Shown here piece after piece: positions 22,170-32,489 of a DNA stretch of 64,000 nucleotides. Position 1 is the stretch's first letter. Every line of letters begins with the position of its first letter. The stretch lies in NCBI GenBank assembly GCA_002917775.1, contig KZ627155.1:1-64000 (forward strand), given 5' to 3'. The stretch is from Glaciozyma antarctica PI12 (lineage: Eukaryota > Basidiomycota > Microbotryomycetes > Kriegeriales > Camptobasidiaceae). The notes under the pieces are model-generated. The model did not search any database. It worked only from the letters and a program-made list of their open reading frames with translations, and had not been told where the DNA came from. The position numbers were made by a program, and so were the translations under genes.

Positions 22170-23428
22170 ATGACGCCGAAGCCGCAAATCCTCATCGCGG
22201 GTACCATCGTCCACGCTGGAGCAGAGGTCGACGCCCTGCGCAGCTCGTACGACATCCACGTAAGCTCTCATCTCCCCTACCGAGCGCCCGGACTGATCGT
22301 GAGCCCCACAGCAACTCACGTCCCCCACTCGCGAAGTCTTCTTTGCGTCTCTCAAGGCGGAGCTCTCGGGAATCTCTGCGGTCTACAGGCACAACGGGAG
22401 CGCGGATACTATCGGAGTGTTTGATGCGGAGCTTATCGCGGCTCTTCCTACTTCGGTCCGGTTTATCTGCCACAACGGAGCTGGGTACGACCAGATCGAC
22501 ATCGCTGCTGCTACCGCACGAGGTACGTCCTCCACAGCAGCCAGAGTGTGCGCAAACTGACATCAAGACAAAGGTATTCAAGTCTCCAACACTCCTGAAG
22601 CCGTGGACGATGCGACAGCTACCGTCGCAATGTACCTCATCATCTCGTCCCTCCGCCAGTTCTACAAGGCCGAGATGACAGCGCGCGCAGGTGTCTTCAA
22701 GACTGGCACGATTCCCGCACACGATCCCGAGCACAAGGTCCTCGGAATCGTCGGCATGGGAGGAATCGGTCGAGTGCGTCGCTCCACTCTCTCCGAAAGG
22801 CCACAGCTAACGCCCTCGCAGGCTCTTGCGAAGCGTGCACTCGGATTCGACATGAAAGTACAATATCATAACCGGAACCCCGTCGACGGCGCTCTCCTCG
22901 CCTCCTTCGTGCGTCCCCTCTTGTCCCTCTTCGCACGCCCTAACCCCTCGCAGCCCTCCGACGCAATCACCTACGTCCCAACGCTCGACGAGCTCCTCGC
23001 CACCTCGGACGTCGTCTCGCTCAACCTCCCTCTAAACGCTTCCACGCAAGGGTTCTTCTCGACTGCTCAATTCGCGAAGATGAAACGAGATTCAGTCCTT
23101 ATCAACACGGCGCGTGGTGGCGTCGTCGACGAGGAGGCTCTCCTTGAAGCTCTTTCCTCTGGCCATGTACGTCCTCCCCCTCCTTCCTCGTCCAGCACCG
23201 CTGACCCCCCCACAGCTCTCCTCCGCCGGCCTAGACGTCTTCCCCTCCGAGCCTTCTATCAACCCCCTCCTCCTCGCAAACGACCGCTTAACGCTCCTCC
23301 CGCATATGGGTACCGAGACAGTTGAGTCGCAGAAGAAGATGGAGGTGCTGGCGCTGGATAATGTGGTGAGGGGGTTGACGACGGGGAGGGTGAGAAATGG
23401 GGTTTGGGAACAGAGGGGGAAGCTGTAG
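22170..23428 (+). CDS. D-2-hydroxyacid dehydrogenase (glyoxylate/hydroxypyruvate reductase type)
   Basis: NAD(P)-dependent D-isomer-specific 2-hydroxyacid dehydrogenases of this subgroup reduce glyoxylate to glycolate or hydroxypyruvate to glycerate (yeast Gor1). The start is MTPKPQILIAGTIVHAGAEV. The substrate-binding start is FICHNGAGYDQIDIAAATAR. The cofactor fold has HKVLGIVGMGGIGRALAKRA (Gly-x-Gly-x-x-Gly). The catalytic Arg is in LINTARGGVVDEEALLEAL, the Glu in GLDVFPSEPSINPLLLAND and the His in LTLLPHMGTETVESQKKME. The C-terminus VRNGVWEQRGKL ends at 23428. All catalytic residues are present. Length is about 340 residues with six short introns. The exact 2-keto substrate cannot be told from sequence. 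It shares a divergent promoter with the PHO13-type phosphatase. Confidence 0.9.
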
Positions 23429-23666
23429 GGTTTGGATTGGATTTGGAGTGCCGAGGATGCAGAGGTTGAACTGAGTCGAGCGAGGAGAGTGCGGGAGCGA
23501 GGGAGCGAGCGTTCCTCCCTCAGAACTTTGAACGTCGAAAGTGGTCTGCGAGCAAGGGCGCATATGAGCTCCAGTATCTCCAGTCTCCACACCTCCCACC
23601 AAGCAGAACAGCCCCAGCAGCAAGTCAGCTCTCGCCCGTCACCCAGCTCCAACTACAACCCCCTCA

Positions 23667-25095
23667 TTACTTCATCTTCGGCCTACACTCCTCCCCACAA
23701 GCCCTCACAATAACCCCATTCCCGTTCACTCCTCCCTCACCACCCTCATCCCTCTCACTAAACGCGACCGCCAACCTCGTTCCATCGGCATTGAAATCGA
23801 GCGCCGAGATGGGCGAGGGGTATTTGGGGAATTGCCGGAGACGCTTTTTGGCGAGAGGGTCCCAGATGGAGACGGTTGAGTCGCCGCCGCCGGTTGCGAA
23901 GGTTCCGTGCCTGCGCGCGGGGGTTAGCTCGTGCGGGGTGCGGGGAGGTAGGAGTTGGGGAGCGAGGAGGGGAGGAGGGGGAAGAGGTGGAGAGGAGAGA
24001 GAAGGACGTACACGGGGTTGAAGGCGAGTCCCTGGACCGGGTAGACGGTGTCGACGCCGTCAATGACCTGGCGATGGCACTTGAACGCGTACTTCTTCAC
24101 CTGAACCTCGGGTGCCGGATCAAAGAACTCAACCGCTACACGTCCCTCGATCGAAGTAGTCGCGTATCCTGCTCCCTATCAGCTTCCCACCCAAAGAAAG
24201 AGAGAGACGAGCGCACCCTGATCATTCGGCATAGCCCTGACCGCCCTCGTCATGAACTTCAGCGAGCTCTCCCTCTTCTGCCAAGGCTGCACCTCCCCCT
24301 CGGGCTCATTCTTCTCCAGCACCTCGCCCAAGTTCCTCACATCCCAGATCCACACCGCCCTTCCGCCCATAGCAGCGACAATCTTGGACTTGGACAGCGC
24401 GAGAGAGTAGGCTTTGTCGGGGAGGGGAACGACGAGAGAGGAGGAGGGAGTGGAGGCGGAGGTGAGGCGGAGAGTCTTGTCCCACGAGGCGGAGATGACG
24501 GCGTCTGTAGCTGGGGGTTAGCTGGTGCGTTCGAGGAGGGAGAGGGAGGGCGGACTGAGGTCGGTGGAGAACTCTACACATTTGACTGGGGCGTCGTGGC
24601 GGACTACGAGGGAGGATTCACCCGAGTTAAAGTCTGCTCTGCGCGCCGTACGGGCGTTAGCTAGCTCGGGGAGAGGGACGAGCAGTCTGGACGACGAACA
24701 GTCTGACCTCTTTCGAGACTCCTCCAGCGTAGACATGCGAGTCATCAGTCCCCCACGCGACATCCAGCACGGCTCCTCTGAACGGAAGTTTCTGAACCGA
24801 GGAGGAAGAGTTGAGGTTGTGTAGGTAGGCGTTCTGCGCGGGGAGGCGTGGTCAGCTCGTTCTTCCTGGCGATGGCACCGGCGGCGGAGGCTCGCGCCGT
24901 CAGAGCTGGGAGTGCGTACCTTGTCCCAGCTTCCGGTGAGGAGTAGGTCGGGGTTTGTTCTGTGGAATGCGAGGGAGGAGATTGAGTCGACGTAAGGAGG
25001 AAGTTGAAGGTCTGTCGCGAGGGAGAGCGAGGGAGGAGCGAGTTAGCTGTCAAGCCTGACTCTGCTGTTAGTCAGGACTGCTCACCTGTTGCCAT
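23667..25095 (-). CDS. BUB3: Spindle checkpoint WD40 protein BUB3
   Basis: Bub3 is a seven-bladed WD40 protein that binds phosphorylated kinetochore Spc105/KNL1 and brings Bub1 and Mad3. The first exon is only MAT plus one base, spliced to [20 protein letters not shown]. Blades follow: [30 protein letters not shown] and [20 protein letters not shown]. The Bub3 signature is [20 protein letters not shown] followed by [20 protein letters not shown]. Then come [20 protein letters not shown] and [20 protein letters not shown]. The stop is at 23667. The signature separates it from Rae1/Gle2. About 350 residues, six or so introns. Its 3' end lies 239 bp from the end of the dehydrogenase gene. Confidence 0.93.
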
Positions 25096-25897
25096 CTTGA
25101 CTACAGTCGAGCCTCGAATCGAGCTGGAGAGGAACAGCGGCGACAACAACCTCGAGGGCCTAGTCAATTCAAGTGCTAAGTGCCCAGAAAATTCTCGAAT
25201 TGATTCTCTCCGGACTCCGGTTGAGCACCTCCTTCTCCTGCCAGATTCGCTCCTCGGCCTGGAACAAACACCTGCTCGTGCCGATAAAAAGTAATATTTT
25301 CGATTCCGGCTGGCGTCGACGCAAGTTGGCACAGGCGTCAATCGCGCGCTCCCCATCCAGCTGCGCGTTGAACCATCGCGAAGCGCTCACTTGACTTGAC
25401 CAAATCTGCTCGCTCTTCTCGTAGGGGAATTACTGGAATGTATCAAAACATGCATTCATCAGGCTCGTTGAAGAAAAGAGTTAGGTAGCGAAAAGATTGG
25501 CGGCTTCGCAAGGGCAGAAGAAGTGCGGGCACCACCCTCTCTGCTGATCATTCACTGCAACCCACCATTGAAGCCCTGAGATCCTTTCTAATCAGCGCCT
25601 TACGGGCAAGCTGCCCCGCGGTTGTATCCTCCCACCTCGCTCGCTCGACCTTTAGCGCTCGTCTTGCCCTCCACCACAGCTTTTTAATAAGGCTAACTCT
25701 GGCTGGGTTGCACACGCTCAGAGCTCAAACCTCCCGCCTCCAAATGGGCGCGGGCAAATGGTGGGCAATAGAAGGCGGAATAAGGAGAAGCGGAGGAAAT
25801 TCGGATCTTCGCCTTTTCGCACGCTCTCAACCTCTCCTCTCTCCTCCTTCAGCAGCACGCCAGCACCAGCACCGGAGCTCTCTCAGCGAATCTGAGC
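25096..25897. other. Divergent spacer, BUB3 / C2H2 gene
   Basis: This is an 802 bp spacer between divergent starts. No frame with local codon bias is seen. An in-frame ATG does not precede the C2H2 start chosen at 25898 without interruption. It is taken as promoters and leaders. Confidence 0.5.
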
Positions 25898-26963
25898 ATG
25901 GATTCTCAACGGGGTCCCCACCACCGCACTCACCAGTCACTCCCGAGCTCCCAATACCGCCCCGCCGAACGCAGCTCCTCCTCCCTCCTCGTGCGGCGCC
26001 ACAGCCTCCCGCCCCTCGCATTCCCAGCGCCCACCCCGGCTCCACTTCTCCAGCTTTTTCTCCCTCCTCCGGCGCCGTACTACCCCGCCCCAGTCCATTT
26101 CCACTCCACTCCCTCGCCGTTCAACTACTCCCTCCCTCTCCCGCCTATCCGCCCTCTCCCACCTTCGTACCCCTATCCAGTGCAGCTCCCACCAGCTTCA
26201 AGCTTCACCACAGCACCACAGCACTACCCGCCCGCTCCTCCACCGCCGAGCACCTTCAGCGGCGTCCCGCGGATCGTTCAACCGAGCACGAGCGCCCAGC
26301 CTACGCCCGCCGAGTTGCTGCAGCAGTGGGAGAGCGATTCGAGCGCGGGGGAGAACGGGAAGAAGAAGAGGAAGAGGAGGCGCAGGGCTACGGAAATGCC
26401 GAGGGACGCTTCGGCGAGGAAGTATGGGTGCGAGATTTGTGGCAAGACGTTTGCTCGGTGCGCTCACCTCTTCCCCTGTCGCTTTCTGTGGATTTGTCGT
26501 AGGTGGGTGTAGTAGGTGCTGACCCCGATCCCGCAGTCCCTCCGCGTTGAATACGCACCAGGTCCGTCCTCGCTCCCCTCGCTCCTTCTTCGCACGCTCC
26601 TAACGCCCCGCCGCAGCGCTCGCACTCGAAAGAAAAGCCCCATATTTGCCCCCACGAATCCTGTCTTCGCGCTTTCGCAGTCGTCTCCAATCTCCGTCGC
26701 CATCAGCGGATCTACGTGCGTCTCCTCCCTTCGCTCTCTTCGCAGACCTCGCTAATGATGTTACGCAGAATCACGGAGATCCGAGGACTCCACCGAATCT
26801 TATGGCGAGCGGGAGTGGGATTGCTGGAGCTGGGAGGACGGAGAGTGCGAGCGGGAGCGGAACTGCGAGGACGGGAGTCGGAGATGGGGAGATGGTGGGG
26901 GACGACGACGCGAGGACGACGCTTGATGCAGATACGCCCGCGGGGGAGAGAAAGGGAGAATAA
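25898..26963 (+). CDS. C2H2 zinc-finger transcription factor
   Basis: The start MDSQRGPHHRTHQSLPSSQY leads a 170-residue Pro/Ser/Tyr-rich region (PPPAPYYPAPVHFHSTPSP). A basic stretch KKKRKRRRRATEM, a likely nuclear localisation signal, follows. Two tandem C2H2 fingers come next. Finger 1 is YGCEICGKTFAR, an intron, PSALNTHQ, an intron, RSHSKEKPH. Finger 2 is CPHESCLRAFAVVSNLRRHQ, RIY, an intron, NH, with an unusual five-residue gap between its last two histidines completed across the splice. The tail is Gly/Ser/Asp-rich and ends at 26963. The layout resembles fungal Msn2-type two-finger regulators, but target genes cannot be inferred. About 290 residues, three introns all inside the zinc-finger region. 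Confidence 0.8.
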
Positions 26964-27423
26964 GCACTACACGATGCGATAACGATTGCGATATCACACG
27001 GGCGACGACTGCCGTAGTTTCTGTTCTTGCGATGGCATCCGTTTCGATCGGCTGGCGCGAGGGCTACGCTAATGCTCTCACGTCGGCTCCTATCGAACGA
27101 CGCAAGTCCATCTTCGCTCGGAACCGAGGTAGCTAAGGTCGACTGCGAAGCCGTTTGATGTGCGAAGGACGGAAGTGGATCTTCCTCCTCGTTTAATATT
27201 TCTATCCTCTGCAAATACCGTTCCGACGCTCTGCGTACTCCCGTCGAAGCGAGCGACAGACCTTACACCGAGGCGACGCTGATTGGTGCGGCAGCCTGCC
27301 CTCCGAGCGAGAGCTTTCGTGAACGAGCTCAGCCCTCCCGCTGCGCTTCTCTCCAGGTTCGGCACTCTCAACGACCACTCTCTCCGCACTTCCAAATCCT
27401 GAAACGTAATGCATTCCCATCCC

Positions 27424-29600
27424 TTAATCAATAAGGTACTCTGCGCACTATCAGCTCCCACCCATACACGAGAGAGAAAGGGAACGCACTCTTCTTGAAG
27501 TAACTTCGGAGGTGAAGGATTTGCCAGATGCCGATGAGAGTTGTGAGTTGTGAACGTGAGGAAGAAGAAGTTTCGGACGCGGTCGTTGGTGGATTCTGAG
27601 GAGGAAGGGTTAGTGAGGGTTCGGTGAGGAGGGTGGCGATGGAGGAGGCGAGCACATCGGCGCGGAGAGAAGCGAAAGCTGAACAATCAGGCAAGTGTGG
27701 CCGCGGTGTCCAATTTTGAGCAACGAAGGCACTGCGACTGGATCGAGGGGAAGAGTCGTCGCGAGAGCAGTAGCTCTGGCAACCCAGCTCCCCAAGACCG
27801 ACTCGCGCTTGCCTCCCTCACTCCAGCCGCTTCAGATCGCGTCGCGCGCAGAGTTTAGAGAAACCGCCAGCGAAGTAGTGAACATCGCAAGGAGCATGCG
27901 TAGTACGATCATGGGAGCTCTCGCTCCGACGACCCACTCCGCAAATCGCGCGTCCCTCCTCGCTAACGTCCGCCAGCCTCTCCCCCCCGACCACCACCTC
28001 AGAGCGAGCAACTCCCCATTGCAGGCGAAAGATGAGTGAGAGTCGTGTAGCGCGAGTCAGCTAGGCGACGAGGCGAGCCAGACGCCGCTTAGCTCGCGCA
28101 AAGCGGCGTCCTGCTCCAACTCCCTGGGATACTCGTGCACCACGTTACGGAACGATAACGCGTGTGCGCCAATAATGAGCGTTGCGGGTGATTATGTAGC
28201 TGCGCAGAAGAGGCGATCGCGCGAGCTTGGCTCTGGCAATCCACACCCTCAAAGCGACATCGTCTCCTCTCCAACGCTCGACGATCACGCAGCAAGTGCG
28301 AAGCTGCAAGGACTGTCAAGAGAGCTTCGGCTCTCCCAACCCATCTCCTCAGGTCCGGTCTCATTCCTCCCGCTCACGTTTGGCGTTTCTTCGTACGCAC
28401 TCCGTGCCGTCCCGCCCCACGAGAGATACTCAATACAATGAGGCGTGAGAAGGATTCGTCTCTCGCTCAGACGAGGGGTTTCCCAGCTGCAGGAGCTCGC
28501 GACATCTGCGCGATGGAGACACCTCCCACGACCCTTTCCGCAGATGCGCACTGAGGCACGAACCGAGCTGAGAGTAGCGGAGTCGGAGTGCAACCATAGA
28601 GAAGGCAGGTCGCAGGAGCTGCTGCTCAGGCACCCGACCTCCTCAGCGATTCCTGCGATCTCCCTGCCTCGCCTTCCGCCAGATGACGTGAATTCTGATG
28701 AGGCATGTGCAGTGGCACTCCGACCCTGGCGGCTGAGCACCCGAGCGAGAGAGCCCACGCACGCGTTCGACAGCGAGGGAGCTGAAGGAGGGACGAGCCA
28801 GCGGCGAGAAGGATCAACAGGCGACGAGCGCCTTTCGCACCTCCTTGCACTCGACCCGAACAAGCTGTAGCTGCCCATCACCCCTCCGTCCTCGTCGCGC
28901 ACCACCGCCCCCACCTCCAACCCAGCGCAACCGATCCGGACTCACCATTCGTATCCCTCATCCTCGCCTCCCTCCTCTTTAGATAGTTAAGCTCGTCCAC
29001 AATCTCCTTGACGACTCCCTCGAGCTTGCGCATCTCGACCTCGAGTCCCGAGAGGCTCTCCTGCTTGGCGATGGCGTTGTAGTCGACGGCGTCGGCTCCG
29101 ATATCGACGTCCAGGTCGATTGAGCGGACGTGTAGATGTGCTTGAGATTCAGGGACGGCTGAGGGGTGGAGGAGGGAGGATAAGCTGGCTGTGAGGCGGG
29201 TGGAGGATCGTGCGTGAAGGTCGAGGAGGGGTCGCGCGAGCTCGCCGTCTTCCGCCGTTCACGGCGAGGGCAAGGAAGAGGACTCACAAGGATCCAGTAC
29301 GTTCCTAAAGCACACGCCTAGGTCTGCATCCGCGTGCGTAGTGATGGCCATCCTCGTCTCCCCTTTGAGCCCCTTCTTGCTCTGATACACGTTCCTACTG
29401 CCGCTCCCATCCATGACCTCCATGTCCAACCGCTGTAGAGGACCGACGACGGGCGCGCTGACGGAGATGACGACGAGCGTGTCGGAGAGGGCGTAGTTCC
29501 ATAGACACTTTTGAGCAGCGCTGTGCGAGGCGGGGAGTTCGAACTTGACGGCAAGGGCGGCTAATGGGAGGGAGAGGAGGAGGAGAGGTAAGGGCAGCAT
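27424..29600 (-). CDS. ERV25: p24 cargo receptor, Erv25 (p24-delta) type
   Basis: p24 proteins cycle between ER and Golgi in COPI/COPII vesicles and sort cargo. The start MLPLPLLLLSLPLAALAVKF is a signal peptide. The lumenal GOLD domain has KCLWNYALSDTLVVISVSAP and MAITTHADADLGVCFRNVLD. A coiled coil follows (KQESLSGLEVEMRKLEGVVK, NYLKRREARMRDTN). After a 1,350 bp intron (27596-28945) the conserved ESTNDRVRNF, the membrane segment LTTLIGIWQILHL and the tail RSYFKKKYLID end at 27424. The dilysine/aromatic tail fits p24-delta. Between RNFFFLTF and LTTLIG the frame shifts by one base without room for an intron. The stretch therefore holds a small indel, real or a sequence error. The last intron (KKA to AG-Tyr) is 47 bp. 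Confidence 0.8.
27596..28945 (-). other. 1,350 bp intron of the ERV25-type gene
   Basis: The donor GTGAGT follows ...RMRDTN plus one base at 28946. The acceptor, with a CTAAC branch motif 12 bases before CAG, precedes ESTNDRVRNF at 27595. The two exons join in the phase expected for the p24 family, so the span is intronic by homology. It holds several open stretches on both strands (for example plus strand 28438-28557 from an ATG) but no product I recognise and no terminal repeats. It could hold an unannotated small gene or a non-coding RNA. Confidence 0.7.
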
Positions 29601-29790
29601 GGCTGTGTCGTCGGCGTGGGCGTTGTCGTGGGAGGAGGGGAGCGAAGGCTACTCGGAGACGTGTTCCTTCGTCGCTTGTTGACCGTCAACACTCGTCTCC
29701 CAGGCTCACCAACTCTCGTTCAAACACTCACTACAGCTTGGTAGCTCCACCGACCTCCTCCTCCCACGAACCCCACCGCCTGTGCCCAAC
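29601..29790. promoter_or_regulatory. Compact bidirectional promoter, ERV25 / coactosin
   Basis: Only about 190 bp separate the ERV25 start codon (29600) from the first supported coactosin codons on the other strand. The CATG at 29598-29601 reads as ATG on both strands. Both promoters must overlap here. Confidence 0.45.
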
Positions 29791-30639
29791 CTGGCCGACT
29801 TGAGTGACCCCGCGATTGCGGCAGCGTACGAGGACGTCCGCAGCGGTACGCTCAGTCCAGCAGTGTTCCTGTAGCTGCAGCTAACGCGTTCACCTGCAGA
29901 CAAGTCCGAGACGAACTGGCTGCTGCTGGATTACGCTGGAGAGAAGAGTGACAAGCTCCAGCTGACGGGGTCAGGCAGCGGCGTGCGTCCTCTCTCCGCG
30001 CTCTATGCAAGCCTATCGAGCTAACACAGCGAACTACAGGGTCTCGAGGTCTCTCAAAAATCACCTGGGACGACGACCGCGCTTCGTTCGGTTACGCGCG
30101 GATAGTTCGTCCTCTCCCCTCCCTCTCGGACGCACCAGCTAACCCCAAGCGACAGTCCTTCGCCAACGATGAGGAATCCCAGCGCGCCAAATTCATCTTG
30201 ATCCAGTACATTGGCCCCAGCGTGCGCGTGATGCGAAAGGCGAAGACGAGCGTTCACGGAGCGGACGTCAAGACGGTGTTGAGGGCGTTCAGTATCGAGG
30301 TGCCGGCGAGCAGTTTGGAGGATCTGTGAGTTCTTGAGTGCGCGTGCGCATGCGCGTGCGCGTATCTGAAGGGCTGTACGCGCTGTAGTTTGGGCCGCCG
30401 GAGGGGAGCTTGGGGAAGCTGATGAGGCGTGTTCGTCGGTCGGCGGGTTCGCAGTCGGCGCTGGAAGAGGGACAGCTCAGCTCATGCGGCGCTGGATTCT
30501 CTCAGCAAGCTCCGTGCAGTAGTTTTAGGCGATCACAATTGCCGCCGCGCACGAACGCAGGCTGACTCCCTCTCGCGCGCAGGAACCCATCGTATCCCGC
30601 CTCCGGAAGGCCGGCGGTGCGAGCTACGACAAGGCCTAG
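29790..30639 (+). CDS. Coactosin-like actin-binding protein (ADF-H domain)
   Basis: Coactosins are single ADF/cofilin-homology proteins that bind F-actin and slow capping. Supported exons are LADLSDPAIAAAYEDVRS, then DKSETNWLLLDYAGEKSDKL, then GLSKITWDDDRASFGYARI, then SFANDEESQRAKFILIQYIG continuing PSVRVMRKAKTSVHGADVKT and VLRAFSIEVPASSLEDL. The final exon is EPIVSRLRKAGGASYDKA ending at 30639. The GPSVRVMRKAKTSVH and AGGASYD segments are coactosin hallmarks. Two points are open. The expected Met just before ADLSDP reads CTG here, so the true start is probably in an upstream exon. The phase between SLEDL and EPIV also needs a micro-exon in the 260 bp between them. That span holds a 28-base alternating purine-pyrimidine tract. 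Confidence 0.75.
30338..30365. repeat. Alternating purine-pyrimidine tract
   Basis: Twenty-eight bases alternate strictly between purine and pyrimidine, mostly GC steps, inside the last intron region of the coactosin-like gene. Such tracts favour left-handed Z-DNA. The centre is self-complementary. Confidence 0.8.
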
Positions 30640-31029
30640 TCGCACTCATCTATTCCAGCAGCAAGGCATCATCATCGTCGTTCAATCCGTCGCTTAGGCG
30701 GGAGTCTTATCGGCGAAAAAAGCCAGCGCACGCGCCTCGCAGACTCCCTTTCTCCTCGCTCCCGTCCTGCTTCCCTTTATCCTCTGCTCCCTTTCTCCCG
30801 CACGCTCCCATGCACCTGCTCACATCTCATTTCCCTGTGGTCCTCTTTCTTCTCCCCTCACTCGACTCCACCATCAACTCTCCACCCGCCCTCGCCACAT
30901 CATGCGCCCCACCCACACACCCCTTCACACGCCTAGACCCCAATTCGGCGACCTCTATTCGTCAACCTCTTCCGTCGTACCCCGCGCAACGCAGTCGTCC
31001 GAGCGTCGGTATTGCGGGACTTGGAGGAG
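30640..31029. other. Spacer between coactosin and unknown gene
   Basis: This is a 390 bp spacer, rich in CT near 30770-30960. It may include the first exon of the next gene: just upstream of 31030 its frame is open back to a TAG at about 30935 and encodes Arg-rich residues (PLFVNLFRRTPRNAVVRASV). Confidence 0.45.
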
Positions 31030-31899
31030 ATGCGCGTGGTGGAAGCCGCCGCCGCTGCGGAGCGTGTCGAAGCGGTAGCGATGCCATCGGCGGAACCTAT
31101 TGCGGTGAACGAGGCGGGGGTGGTTTCGCCGAGGAGGAAGTCGACGTTGGAGAAGTCGGCGAGGAAGGAGGCGGCGTCCTCGGCCAGGGAGCTCGCTCGT
31201 CGCATGGTCCTCGCTGCCAGGGAAAAGCGAGCCGCAGCTATGTCGACTCCTCACCTCATCACCCTCCCTCCGGCACCCTCTATCGTCGCACTATCCCCTC
31301 CCGTCACGCACGCTCTCGAACAATCCCTCGTCGCCCGCCTCTCCACCCTCTCCTCCCTCCTCGCCACCACCGACCGCACCTTCTCCCTCACCCCCTTCCT
31401 CCCCTCTCACTACCTCTTCACCCGCGCCCTCCTCTCCAACGCCTCCTCCCTCCTCTCCCCCCTCCCCTCCTCTCCTCCTCCTTCGACCCCCGATTCGCGG
31501 TACTTCAACACCCACACCCTCTCGACGACCTACTCCATTCCTTCTCCCGCCGCTCACGCCCTCTTGCAGCACCGCTGGATGCTGGCGAGGAAGACGTACG
31601 AGGTTGGGCTTCGGAAAGCTGCGAGTGAGGTGAGGAAGCGGGAGAAAGAGCTGGAGAGGAAGAGGGGTGGGGAGTGGTGGGAAGGCTTGGTGGAGAGGAT
31701 GGTGGAGGACGGGGGAGGGGTGCGGTTGGAGGCTAGGGGAGGGGTGCGGTTGGTGAAGGTCGGGGAGGGGGCGGAGGAAGAGATGAGGTTGGACACGAGG
31801 GCGATTGAGGCGGAGATGAGGGGTGCGAAGAAGGGGAACTTGGGGTTGGGGTCGAGGACGACGGTGCAGTTTCGGAAGATGGTGGGAAGGAGGGTATAG
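31030..31899 (+). CDS. Uncharacterised Ala/Arg/Leu-rich protein
   Basis: I do not recognise this gene. From the first ATG (31030) a single intronless frame of about 290 residues runs to 31899 with very strong C/G third positions. It starts MRVVEAAAAAERVEAVAMPS, then has a basic helix (KSARKEAASSARELARRMVL), a Leu/Ser/Pro-rich middle (VARLSTLSSLLATTDRTFSL) and a Lys/Glu/Arg coiled coil (RKAASEVRKREKELERKRGG). It ends KKGNLGLGSRTTVQFRKMVG followed by RRV. In the same frame upstream, the residues FVNLFRRTPRNAVVRASVLR resemble a mitochondrial presequence. The real start may therefore lie in an upstream exon ending near 30935. A mitochondrial location is a guess from that feature only. Confidence 0.6.
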   Translation: MRVVEAAAAAERVEAVAMPSAEPIAVNEAGVVSPRRKSTLEKSARKEAASSARELARRMVLAAREKRAAAMSTPHLITLPPAPSIVALSPPVTHALEQSLVARLSTLSSLLATTDRTFSLTPFLPSHYLFTRALLSNASSLLSPLPSSPPPSTPDSRYFNTHTLSTTYSIPSPAAHALLQHRWMLARKTYEVGLRKAASEVRKREKELERKRGGEWWEGLVERMVEDGGGVRLEARGGVRLVKVGEGAEEEMRLDTRAIEAEMRGAKKGNLGLGSRTTVQFRKMVGRRV

Positions 31900-32489
31900 G
31901 TGAGTTGCTTTCGCAAGGACGACGAGCGAGGGCTGATCGCGTCGACGCAGTTGAGCTCGCTGCCGAGTTTTTCGAGAGACCAACAGACAATCTGTACGAG
32001 GTAGAGCAGTGGACAATTCATCGCTTTGAGAGTGAGCAGGCCTTCGCAATCGTACGCACAGCAACGCAAAGACCTAGTTGCACGCTTCCGCTCAAGTACC
32101 CCTCGTCAAGATGACCAAATGCAGCACCCCCTCCAGCACCCTCTCCTCCAGCTCCGCGATCACAGCATCGTTCCCCAACCCATTCTGAGCTTCAACTTGA
32201 TCTGCCACTCGATCCCTTTGCGTATCTGGAGCGTGGTGGGTGCGCGTTCATTCGCCGCGAGAGGAGGTCCGAGAGAGGAGGTCGAATGATGAGCTGAATC
32301 GAGTCGTCCGAGGCAAGTTCTGGTCCAGAGAGCAAGCACAGCTGACCAGCCGCTCCTTTGAAGCGCGTAGCCGAGTCGTGGCAGCTGCCAGTCGTTGGTC
32401 GAAGAACAACATCCGAAGTCGATCGCGCACTCGCTCCTCCCCCTCCCCCCACACCTCCCCTCCGCCGCTCCCTCCAAACCAGTATTCCG
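31900..32489. other. Spacer before COA6
   Basis: This is a 590 bp spacer between two plus-strand genes. No frame has the local codon bias and no RNA gene is recognised. It presumably carries the 3' end of the upstream gene and the COA6 promoter. Confidence 0.5.

Noticed and set aside
27596-28945. Transposon insertion as cause of the long ERV25 intron
   Set aside because: No terminal inverted repeats, target-site duplication or transposase-like frame was found by eye, so it is kept only as an open question.
30429-31628. 399-codon plus-strand frame
   Set aside because: It starts inside the coactosin gene at a non-ATG codon and runs in another frame through the well-biased gene at 31030-31899. 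Its composition is His/Pro/Arg low complexity.
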